From Bacillota bacterium (GTDB lineage Bacteria > Bacillota > UBA4882 > UBA8346), in the NCBI GenBank assembly GCA_029974635.1, contig JARKQY010000059.1, positions 1 through 33,490 on the forward strand: a DNA stretch of 33,490 nt, in the 5' to 3' direction. The first letter of the stretch is position 1. Each line of letters opens with the position of its first letter. The translations under genes and the position numbers were made by a program. The notes under the pieces were generated by a model, which was given only the letters and a program-made list of their open reading frames with translations, was not told where the DNA came from and made no database searches. Shown here piece after piece: positions 16,715 through 24,351 of the stretch.

Positions 16715-17096
16715 GCTGCCTAAAAGTAGTTTAAATCCGTAAACCCGTAAAACACCTTTTGAAACAACCTCACTTCAACACCTAAAACATATCCACTGAT
16801 TTACGCCAAATATATCAAATAATGTTTACGGAAACAATAATTAATATACCAAACAGACTAGTTTTATAGAGTATGTTTGCTCCTGGTTTTGATATACGAA
16901 AACAAATTTCGATATTACTATATAATAATTCATTTCATCTGTCAAATCAGATTTTTCGATTATTTCATACAATTATATGCTTTATCAGACTTAAATTGAT
17001 TGCTAGAATTAATTTTCTGCTTTATTTTGGGGAATAAAACCAAACCTATTTACAAATTAAGAATCTTTGGCCTTTTAGAAGTTCCTGTATAATCTT
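16715..17096. other. Long intergenic region upstream of the GH16 gene
   Basis: The rest of the 530-bp gap holds no gene. It contains the GH16 promoter and operator (16809-16837), and two close CCGTAAA elements just downstream of that promoter (around 16738-16752) that resemble operator half-sites. The remainder, 16838-17096, is very AT-rich with no motif I can support. It also separates the GH16 gene from the decayed glycosyltransferase on the same strand. Confidence 0.5.
16809..16837 (-). promoter_or_regulatory. GH16 promoter overlapped by a LacI-family-like operator
   Basis: On the minus strand TTGTTT (16832-16837) is separated by 17 bp from TATATT (16809-16814). The palindrome TGTTTCCGTAAACA (16823-16836) overlaps the -35 box and the spacer. 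A 14-bp palindrome with a central CG is the usual layout of LacI-family sugar-regulator operators; it does not match the classic CcpA cre consensus at two fixed positions. Binding there would block RNA polymerase, giving substrate-induced expression. No lacI-type gene is in the window. Confidence 0.6.
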
Positions 17097-17489
17097 TTAT
17101 TCTTTATCTTTCGTGTACCATGCCTCCCAATGTTTTTGCTCGCTTAACATCCCGGGATTCTTGAGCCCGCCAATGGTCAACCGCTGTCGTATATCCCCGC
17201 CGCCCCGAATAGACCAAAGGATTCTTATGGAATACCACCAATCGCCGTTTGCGATACTGGCGCCGGTGTTTCTGGTTTTCGCAATCATGTTGACTTTTTC
17301 AAATATCGTTGTTACATTTAACTCCTTACATATGGCCTCCGTATTGTCGGTGGAATTATTATTACATACGATAATCTCATAAGAAAAATCCGGAACCGGA
17401 TTTTCGTCCATGGCTTGCCGGATTTTTTGAATGGAATTTCCGATAAGTTTCGCTTCATTATAAGCCGGTATAATTATCGACAGTTTCAT
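17097..17489 (-). pseudogene. Remnant of a GT2 family glycosyltransferase
   Basis: The 130-codon reading frame starts like an intact GT2 enzyme: KLSIIIPAYNEAKLIGNSI, then YEIIVCNNNSTDNTEAIC, then TRNTGASIANGDW. The DxD-containing segment that should follow GDW is absent and the sequence turns into WYSIRILWSIRGGGDIRQ, which does not look like GT2. Another frame in this stretch reads VVFHKNPLVYSGRR, reminiscent of the later part of such enzymes, whereas the final LKNPGML...WYTKDKE is in the first frame. This suggests an internal deletion of over 100 codons plus a frame disturbance. Normal GT2 enzymes are about 230-300 residues. The start at 17489 has GAGGTG 7 nt upstream. It follows the radical SAM gene by 39 nt and was probably its operon partner. 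Confidence 0.7.
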
Positions 17490-17528
17490 GCTTTTGCACC
17501 TCATTTTCAATTGTATGCAATGATTGAT

Positions 17529-18596
17529 TCAGGTAGCCTCACTTGAAGAGTATTCAGTCAAGGCGTCCGTCTCGGAGTGTATCGTAAAGACAGCTTGGTT
17601 ATGACAGCAGCGGTAGCACACGCCAAAAGGACCGTTGTCGTGAAAGAGGCTTATTAATTCATTCTTTTTCTCCAGTATGTCTGACAAACTTTCGCCACTA
17701 CCGATATTGCCATAGACCAAATCCGGAAAATCCGGACAAAGAACGAAATTTCCCAAATAATCAATGGCAATATTATCAGTTATGAATCTGCATTCCACTG
17801 CTTCATTTTTTAAGTCCGCATACCCCGTTTCGAAATACTTATGATAAAATGACGCATTTGCCGGTAATTTGCCGGAATAACGATCAATACTGAATTCTTG
17901 CTCGTAGTGTTGAATCATCCCCAAATTATTGATAATACTTTCAGCCCACGTGGTATCAATGGGCAAATCGAACCCTTGCCACGAAAGCGGTGTTTTTCCG
18001 GTTCTCTCCTTAATAAACCGGGAATAAACCTCTCCTTGCTCCTTGGAAATGAACATCGGCAAACTAAATCGCAGGTCTCTGATTCCCAGAAGGATTAATT
18101 CTTCCAAAAGGTTGGGGATTGCGCTTAAATCCCATTTACTCAATACGAGATTCGGCAAAACCCTATCCGGGGATATACGAATCAATGATTTCATCAATTT
18201 TTGGGTTTTATGGGCGATGCTTGCGTCAAATTGCCGGTTGCCTCTATCCTGAATTCGATTTAAAGAGATAATAACCAGGCCAATAATGTTCTTTTCAACC
18301 AGTGATATTATGGCGTCCGGATTTGTCCCGTTGGTATTTACCAGGAGTTGGTCGCAGTTTTGTTTAAAGATACGGCATAGATCCTCAAAATTAGGATGAA
18401 GGACCGGCTCTCCTCCCCAGGCATATATTTTTCCTACATTGATCCGGTTTGAATCGAAAAAACGTTCGACTTGCATATGGGAAAGGTCGTTCTCCGGCAA
18501 TGCGCCAACCTTTTTATTACGGTATTGACCGCATATCTTACACGAAAAATTGCATTTTGAGGTGATTTGAACGACTAAATGTTGAAAATCCTTCAT
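17529..18596 (-). CDS. Radical SAM protein with SPASM/twitch-like C-terminus (divergent arm of the biosynthetic locus)
   Basis: A 355-residue radical SAM protein. The 4Fe-4S motif is C15-N-F-S-C19-K-I-C22, followed by the SAM-binding AWGGEPVLHPNF. The C-terminal part has clustered Cys (VECRF, FVLCPDF, FGVCYRCCHNQ), a SPASM/twitch-like pattern for one or more auxiliary clusters. Such enzymes often modify peptides or carrier-bound intermediates; the substrate is unknown. I chose the ATG at 18596 because GGGGAG lies 11 nt upstream and the protein then starts just before the motif; a frame extension to 18674 lacks support. It is divergent from the FAAL gene with a 264-bp gap and probably cotranscribed with the glycosyltransferase remnant. 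Confidence 0.85.
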   Translation of the reverse strand: MKDFQHLVVQITSKCNFSCKICGQYRNKKVGALPENDLSHMQVERFFDSNRINVGKIYAWGGEPVLHPNFEDLCRIFKQNCDQLLVNTNGTNPDAIISLVEKNIIGLVIISLNRIQDRGNRQFDASIAHKTQKLMKSLIRISPDRVLPNLVLSKWDLSAIPNLLEELILLGIRDLRFSLPMFISKEQGEVYSRFIKERTGKTPLSWQGFDLPIDTTWAESIINNLGMIQHYEQEFSIDRYSGKLPANASFYHKYFETGYADLKNEAVECRFITDNIAIDYLGNFVLCPDFPDLVYGNIGSGESLSDILEKKNELISLFHDNGPFGVCYRCCHNQAVFTIHSETDALTEYSSSEAT

Positions 18597-18673
18597 GGTA
18601 AGACATTCTCCCCTTGTTTTAAAGTATGTTTCAAAGCGACTCGATATATGGACGGAGAGTATCATTTCAACCA

Positions 18674-18713
18674 AAAAAATGATAAAATAATTCCGATAAA
18701 ATCATCATTTTTT
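18674..18713. repeat. AT-rich inverted repeat between divergent biosynthetic transcripts
   Basis: A perfect 10-bp inverted repeat (AAAAAATGAT and ATCATTTTTT) with a 20-nt spacer lies in the 264-bp gap. Two GATAAAAT direct repeats sit within and beside it. Its place between the divergent genes fits a regulator site, but the low complexity makes chance likely. I found no convincing promoter for either gene in the gap. Confidence 0.35.
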
Positions 18714-18860
18714 ATCAGATATTTCTATTTTATCTTAAAAATTCAGTTTTAGCTATTCGATTTTCTTAATCACGCGATCATTAAATAATCAGCGCCATTT
18801 TTAAAATTGATTTCCGTTGGCAATATGCGGCAATATTTTGAATGCGGAGGCCTTTTAAAT

Positions 18861-21800
18861 ATGTCCGGGATCATCGCACCGACAACCCTGGTTGATATTA
18901 TGAATCAGCGCAGTGAGATAACGAATAAAGGGATTACTTTTATTAGCGGCCATGAAAGTGAAAAGTTCATTTCCTATCATGACTTGCATCAAACCGCCCT
19001 GAGGATTCTTTATGAACTACAGGTAAGGGGTGCCGCCCCGGATACGGAGTTAATTTTTCAAATCGATGATCACGAATTTTTTCTCTATCTTTTCTGGGCT
19101 TGTATTTTGGGCGGCATTTTGGCTGTGCCGGTAACCGTAGGAAGCAACGCTGAATCGAAAATGAAGCTTTTAAAAATATGGGAAATATTAAATAAACCTA
19201 TTTTAATTACAACTGCTAAGAATGCCGCCTCCATTGAAAAGTTTGCCCATGACTCGAATCAGGAGTCCATCTATCATGCAATGAAACAAAATACAATTCT
19301 CCTTGAAGAGATCAGTACTGGACAAGGCTGGGGTATCATCACCGCAGCACGGCCGGAACAGTTTGCCTTTGTGCAATTCTCCTCCGGATCAACCGGCGCT
19401 CCCAAAGGGGTTACCTTGTCCCACGATAATCTGGTGGTGAATACCAAGGATATAAACGCTTCTCTGAAAACCGGACCCGATGATTCAATGATCAGTTGGC
19501 TGCCTCTCACCCATGACCTGGGATTGATTGCCGTCCACCTAAGCGGGATAACGGCGGGGCTAAATCAATACCTCATGCCCACCCCGTTGTTTGTGAAACA
19601 GCCTTCCCTGTGGCTGAAAAAAGTCCACGAGCATCGGGTGACCCAACTTTATTCCCCCAATTTCGGATATCAGCATTTTTTATCCTTTTTTGACCGTCCG
19701 GCATCAACTACGCTGGATCTCTCCTGTGTCCGGGTGATCCTCAATGGCGCGGAGCCTATTTCAGTGGACTTATGCGAGAAATTCATGAGTGAATTGCGGG
19801 TATACGGCCTAAAACCATCTGCCATGTGCGCCGTATACGGGTTGGCGGAAGCAACGGTGGGGGTCTCCGGTTCTCCGGTGGAAGAAGGTCTTTCAGCCCA
19901 TTGGATCAATCGCCAATTCCTTGGCGTTGGCCAGACTGTACGGGATATGGCTCCATATACTCCCGGGAGTATCTCATTCGCCGATGAAGGATATCCTGCC
20001 AGCCATTGCAAAATAAGGATTAATGACGACAACGGCAATGTCTTGGGTGAAAACATCATCGGCCATATTCAAATCAGCGGCAGAAATGTAACCGGAGGCT
20101 ATTACAACAATATTCAAGCCACTCAAATCATCATTACCTCCGGCGGATGGCTGAGAACCGGAGATCTGGGATTTATTCGCAACCAGCGCCTGATAGTTAC
20201 CGGAAGGGCCAAGGATATTATCTTTGTGAATAGCCAGAATTATTACCCCCACGACATCGAGAGACTGGCGGAGGCGGCTGAGGGAATCCAACTCGGTAAA
20301 GTTGCGGCCTGCGGAGTTTTTAACCGGGATTTACAAAAAGAGGATATTGTTATCTTTGTTCAATTCAAAGGCAGTTTGGAGACGTTCATTCCTCTATCAA
20401 CCGCTATAAAGAAAATCATCAGCCGGCAACTGGGGTTGGAAATCGCCAAAGTCGTTCCGGTAAAGCGGATCCCCAAAACAACCAGCGGCAAAGTCCAACG
20501 CTATAAACTAGGTGAAGCATATCAAAATGGCGAGTATTCTTCATTGCTGGAAGAACTTCAACAACTGGCGGAAAATTCAACTGAAAATATAGAAATTGAA
20601 CCGCCGACAACCGAGAAGGAGCGGGTTCTGGCCGGAATCCTCGGGGAAGTTCTGGAGGTTCGCGCCATCGGAATCAATAACAGTTTTTATGAAATCGGCG
20701 GTAATTCAATTAATGCTCTACAGGTCATCGATGCCTTAAAAGAAAAAAATTTTTCCTTAAATTTGGAAACACTGGTTTCATCGGCATCTATCCGGGAACT
20801 GGCGGAGCAGATGACGGAGTATCACGCCGCGACAAACAACGAAACCGAAACTGATTATCAGGATAATCAATGGCTAAATCCGGTTCCCTCCCAACGCAAC
20901 TTCTATTTGTTAAACCACCGGGATTTACAACGGATTAACTGGTGGATTCTCGCAACGCTTTTATTATCCAGGGACGGTTTTCGCAAGGAGGTCATCGCGG
21001 CAGTCTTTGAAGCCATCATAAATTACCATCCTGCTTTACAGCTGCGGTTTATGGACAATGAAGATGAACTGCGGCTGTATTCAGCCGATATCAACCAGAA
21101 AACGGTACACGTTGAAGAATTGACAGTTGCCAAATCCGAGGATATTGAAACCGTTCTATTTAAAGAAAGCACCGCTACTTATCGACAAATGGATTTAACC
21201 AACGGTCCCCTCCTCGGCTTGAAATTATTCCACACTGTAAACGGTGATTATCTTTTGATTTGCGTCCATCACTATGTGTGCGACGGCGCTTCCTTGGTAA
21301 TCCTCATTGAAGATTTTGCGACCGGTTACAAGCAGGCATCCCAAAACCAGCCCATTGCCTTTCGCCAAAAAACCGCCTCCTTTTCAAAATGGATCAAAAC
21401 AATCTACCAGTATTCGAAATCAGATCAGTTAATGGCCGAGATCCCTTACTGGCAAAACCTTGAGAAATATGCGGTCCATAAGTTGCCAAAAGATAATCCC
21501 GCCGGGAAAAATACCTATGGTACTTTGGAAAGGGCTCCCCTGCTCTTTACAGTAGCAGACACCAAAAAGATGATTGCTTATTCAGTTAAAAACAATCTGA
21601 ATGTTGAAACCCTGTTGGCAACAGCCATCAGCGCAGCAATCTGTAACTGGGCCGATCAGAAGACAGTCCTCATTGAGCATACCTTTAATTCCAGAGACTG
21701 CACCCTGAATGGGATCGATATTACCCGGAGCGTTGGATGGTTTGCCGGAAGTTGTCCGGTTTTGATCGATTTCTCACAAGCGAATTCCATCGCCGCAAAA

Positions 21801-22178
21801 CTGGAGATTGTAAATAACGCCTATCTGACCATACCGAACAATGGTTTTGGCTATTTAATCCTGGAACAGATAACGTTTTTCCAAAACCCGGCATTACCAA
21901 GCTTTCAAATCCATCCGGAGATTTTATTGATATATCATGGTGAATACCGGAACGAAACCAATAAATTCGGATTTGAAATTCCGGTAATGGAAACCGGGGA
22001 TTGGTTTAGTCCAGAGTTAATCAAGCCGAATACCTTTGTCATCCATAGCATTATCCGGGAAAATCAGCTCCGAGTCTCCTGGGAGTACAGCCGGGAACAA
22101 TACCAAAAAGAAACCATCACGGATATACTCCGGTTCCTGGAAGATTTTATGCTCCGTATGATTAAAGATGAATTGTAA
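18861..22178 (+). CDS. FAAL-type adenylation, carrier protein and condensation/epimerization-like domain megaenzyme
   Basis: A 1105-residue NRPS-type protein. Residues of about 10-590 form a fatty acyl-AMP ligase-like domain: FSSGSTGAPKG at 173-183, SWLPLTHDLGLI, YGLAEATVG, RTGDLGF, GRAKDIIFVNSQNYYPHDIE and the catalytic Lys (K544) in TTSGKVQR. A carrier domain follows with the phosphopantetheine Ser S616 in IGGNSINAL. Residues of about 675-1100 form a condensation-superfamily domain with intact HHYVCDG (H803-G809). Its later part (RSVGWFAG, IPNNGFGYLIL, PEILLIYHGEY) resembles epimerization domains, but the EGHGRE motif of true E domains is replaced by FNSRDC. No thioesterase is present. The predicted job is to load an acyl chain and condense it onto an acceptor. 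The ATG at 18861 has GGAGG 10 nt upstream; the frame extends to a TTG at 18807. The next gene starts 8 nt after the stop. Confidence 0.88.
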   Translation: MSGIIAPTTLVDIMNQRSEITNKGITFISGHESEKFISYHDLHQTALRILYELQVRGAAPDTELIFQIDDHEFFLYLFWACILGGILAVPVTVGSNAESKMKLLKIWEILNKPILITTAKNAASIEKFAHDSNQESIYHAMKQNTILLEEISTGQGWGIITAARPEQFAFVQFSSGSTGAPKGVTLSHDNLVVNTKDINASLKTGPDDSMISWLPLTHDLGLIAVHLSGITAGLNQYLMPTPLFVKQPSLWLKKVHEHRVTQLYSPNFGYQHFLSFFDRPASTTLDLSCVRVILNGAEPISVDLCEKFMSELRVYGLKPSAMCAVYGLAEATVGVSGSPVEEGLSAHWINRQFLGVGQTVRDMAPYTPGSISFADEGYPASHCKIRINDDNGNVLGENIIGHIQISGRNVTGGYYNNIQATQIIITSGGWLRTGDLGFIRNQRLIVTGRAKDIIFVNSQNYYPHDIERLAEAAEGIQLGKVAACGVFNRDLQKEDIVIFVQFKGSLETFIPLSTAIKKIISRQLGLEIAKVVPVKRIPKTTSGKVQRYKLGEAYQNGEYSSLLEELQQLAENSTENIEIEPPTTEKERVLAGILGEVLEVRAIGINNSFYEIGGNSINALQVIDALKEKNFSLNLETLVSSASIRELAEQMTEYHAATNNETETDYQDNQWLNPVPSQRNFYLLNHRDLQRINWWILATLLLSRDGFRKEVIAAVFEAIINYHPALQLRFMDNEDELRLYSADINQKTVHVEELTVAKSEDIETVLFKESTATYRQMDLTNGPLLGLKLFHTVNGDYLLICVHHYVCDGASLVILIEDFATGYKQASQNQPIAFRQKTASFSKWIKTIYQYSKSDQLMAEIPYWQNLEKYAVHKLPKDNPAGKNTYGTLERAPLLFTVADTKKMIAYSVKNNLNVETLLATAISAAICNWADQKTVLIEHTFNSRDCTLNGIDITRSVGWFAGSCPVLIDFSQANSIAAKLEIVNNAYLTIPNNGFGYLILEQITFFQNPALPSFQIHPEILLIYHGEYRNETNKFGFEIPVMETGDWFSPELIKPNTFVIHSIIRENQLRVSWEYSREQYQKETITDILRFLEDFMLRMIKDEL

Positions 22179-22186
22179 GGGAGTGA

Positions 22187-23170
22187 ATGACCATTTCAAA
22201 GTTTGAGTTTATCCAGGTGGAACCGACGAACCGCTGTAACTTCAAGTGCAGCTTCTGCTGCGGACGGCATCAGATTCAGGGAGACATGGCACCGGCTACC
22301 CTCCATAATATTCTCCAATACTTTGACGATTGCAAGGTCCTTCAGCTTCAAGGAGAAGGTGAACCGCTGCTCCATCCGGACTTTTTTGAATTTGCCGGCT
22401 TGGCGCGGGAGAAAGGAATCGGTGTTTCCATCGTAACCAACGGCAGCCTGTTGCATGAAAACAATGTTCAACGCATCATTGAAACCGGCATCGAGAGAAT
22501 CGACTGTTCCATCGATTCGGCCGATTCCAAGATTTATGCCGAATTAAGAGGTTTTGAGCTGGAAAAAACCATTGCCGGCATTGAAAATCTTGTCCGGTTG
22601 AAGAGTAAACTGAGATTGGCAAAACCGGCCATTGGATTGTCGGTAATTGTCATGCGCAAAACCATGAACTCCATTATGGATTTGGTTAGATTATACCGGG
22701 AGCTGCACCTTGATGGGAGCATTAACTTTCAGCCGCTGCAAGGGCTTGAAGCCTATTCGCGTTATTATACCCATGAAATGATGCTGCAAATGCTTTCCGG
22801 AGCAGAGATTGACCAATTAAAGAAGACTTACGGCCATAATCCGGAATTACAAGCGGTATTTACGAAGCAAAACCCAGTCCGTGAATTTTTCATCAGACTC
22901 GGCGAGAATGTTGATACGGCTGCGGAAGGATGTCCCTGGCTTGTTCGGGGACTCTATGTGAACTTCGAAGGATATACGCTGCCGTGTAGTGTTGTTAAGG
23001 ATGCCCGGCGTTTTTCCTTTGGCCGTATCGGTTTCGAAGCCAAGGAGCTGATTATCCAAGCCCGAAGCCGGATGAATCAGGATTTATTGAGAGGAAATAC
23101 TCCCGAAGCCTGTAAAGATTGTAATATAGCGAAATCTATCTGCCAAAAAACCGTATCGGAGTGTAACTGA
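22187..23170 (+). CDS. Radical SAM/SPASM-type protein in the NRPS operon
   Basis: A 327-residue radical SAM protein with C17-N-F-K-C21-S-F-C24 (and an adjacent C25). The GGE-type SAM site appears as LQGEGEPLLHPDF, and a MoaA-like core follows. The C-terminal part has GCPW, LPCSVVKD and EACKDCNIAKSIC, a SPASM-like arrangement for auxiliary iron-sulfur binding. It starts 8 nt after the FAAL gene with a good site (GGGAG), and its stop overlaps the next start codon (TGATG), so it is tightly coupled to both neighbours. It shares overall layout with the divergent radical SAM gene at 17529-18596, but the two are not close copies. The substrate is unknown; a carrier-bound or peptide intermediate of this pathway is likely. 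Confidence 0.88.
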   Translation: MTISKFEFIQVEPTNRCNFKCSFCCGRHQIQGDMAPATLHNILQYFDDCKVLQLQGEGEPLLHPDFFEFAGLAREKGIGVSIVTNGSLLHENNVQRIIETGIERIDCSIDSADSKIYAELRGFELEKTIAGIENLVRLKSKLRLAKPAIGLSVIVMRKTMNSIMDLVRLYRELHLDGSINFQPLQGLEAYSRYYTHEMMLQMLSGAEIDQLKKTYGHNPELQAVFTKQNPVREFFIRLGENVDTAAEGCPWLVRGLYVNFEGYTLPCSVVKDARRFSFGRIGFEAKELIIQARSRMNQDLLRGNTPEACKDCNIAKSICQKTVSECN

Positions 23171-24258
23171 TGAATGCCGGCAATTATTCGGAAAATCGAA
23201 CCGATTCCCATTGTAGCGCGTTATTGAACAGTGCTTTTCGCATCATAGAACTTCATAGGAATAAGCGGAAAGCTTCCGCTGCAGACGGCGTGAATATCGA
23301 GGAACTCCTCTGTAAAAGCAACCTGGGGTTTAGCAGCTTTTGGAGACACATAACAGAAACCTTCCAGGTATGGTCGGATTCCGGAACAATCCCTTGCGAA
23401 TCTCAAATGCTGCAGCAATTGGATGAAGTCTATCATATGCTTGGCGATGTGGAATCCAAAGAGACTTTTGACTGGTATTTACAATTTTTAATAGCCATTA
23501 TCTTAACCAATTCGTTAGCGGAAACCGAAAACAGATTCCCTTACCGCGTCAAAAACCGGCAGCCTGATTTAGAGGATTTGGCCGGTAAACTCATCCAACC
23601 CCAAAATGGGTTAATGAATGTAGCCGGATATCTTTTCGAGATGTGCCCCGGGGAAGCATTCTTCGGGACCTGGATCTGCGGCAACTATTTTCTGGAGAAC
23701 CGCTGCGAACCCCGGCCCAATGATATTGTGATTGATGCCGGAGCCTTCATCGGCGACACGTCCATCTGGTTTGCAGACCGGATCGGCCGGGACGGAAAAG
23801 TATATTCATTTGAGATCCTGCCTTCACACGTCGGACTGATTCAAAAGAACATTGAAAAAAACCATCTCCAAGATATCGTCCGGGTGTTCGAAACAGGCTT
23901 ATGGGACAGCAATGCTCCAATTTTCGCAACCCAAGCGGGGTATGATTCGAAGTGTAGTGAGGAAGAAGGCGATATCCGTATCAATGCGGTTACCCTTGAC
24001 TCTTTTGTCCAGCAGGAAAATGTAACGAAAGTTGATTTCATCAAAATGGATATTGAAGGCGCCGAATTAAGCGCTCTCCGGGGCGGCGCGGCTACGGTTA
24101 AAAAATTCAAACCCAGGATGGCCATCAGTATCTATCACAGTCCGTATGACATAATGGCTATTCCTGTCTTTATCAAATCGCTGGTTCCGGAATACAAGCT
24201 GTATTTGTCTCATAAATGCCCATATCCTACCGATATTATACTTTTTGCCGCCATTTAA
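23170..24258 (+). CDS. FkbM family methyltransferase
   Basis: A 362-residue protein whose C-terminal half (about 180-360) is a class I SAM-dependent methyltransferase of the FkbM type. Motif I is VIDAGAFIGDTS (187-198), followed by YSFEILPSHVGLIQKNI, VTLDSFV, and the FkbM-typical KMDIEGAELSALRG. FkbM enzymes usually O-methylate sugars or small-molecule hydroxyls. The first about 150 residues are an extra helical region without a motif I recognise, which is longer than usual for FkbM. The start codon overlaps the preceding stop (TGATG), showing translational coupling to the radical SAM gene. Confidence 0.88.
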   Translation: MNAGNYSENRTDSHCSALLNSAFRIIELHRNKRKASAADGVNIEELLCKSNLGFSSFWRHITETFQVWSDSGTIPCESQMLQQLDEVYHMLGDVESKETFDWYLQFLIAIILTNSLAETENRFPYRVKNRQPDLEDLAGKLIQPQNGLMNVAGYLFEMCPGEAFFGTWICGNYFLENRCEPRPNDIVIDAGAFIGDTSIWFADRIGRDGKVYSFEILPSHVGLIQKNIEKNHLQDIVRVFETGLWDSNAPIFATQAGYDSKCSEEEGDIRINAVTLDSFVQQENVTKVDFIKMDIEGAELSALRGGAATVKKFKPRMAISIYHSPYDIMAIPVFIKSLVPEYKLYLSHKCPYPTDIILFAAI

Positions 24259-24351
24259 AACCGTTAAGCTTTGGGTTCTTATGATATATTCCGGATCATC
24301 AGGGGTAGGTTTGAAATCTGGATTACTGAAAAAGAAGAAGGTGGACTCAAA

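Noticed and set aside
16640..16760. A known riboswitch in the glucanase leader (c-di-GMP-I, ydaO, THF, cobalamin).
   Set aside because: The conserved core sequences I know for these classes are missing. Only simple hairpins and a strong ribosome-site sequence can be supported.
16823..16836. The palindrome as a CcpA cre site.
   Set aside because: Two fixed positions of the cre consensus (A at 5 and T at 10) do not match. A general LacI-type operator is the better reading.
18807..18860. An N-terminal extension of the FAAL protein starting at a TTG.
   Set aside because: There is no ribosome site before the TTG, whereas GGAGG stands 10 nt before the ATG at 18861, and the extension lacks family similarity.
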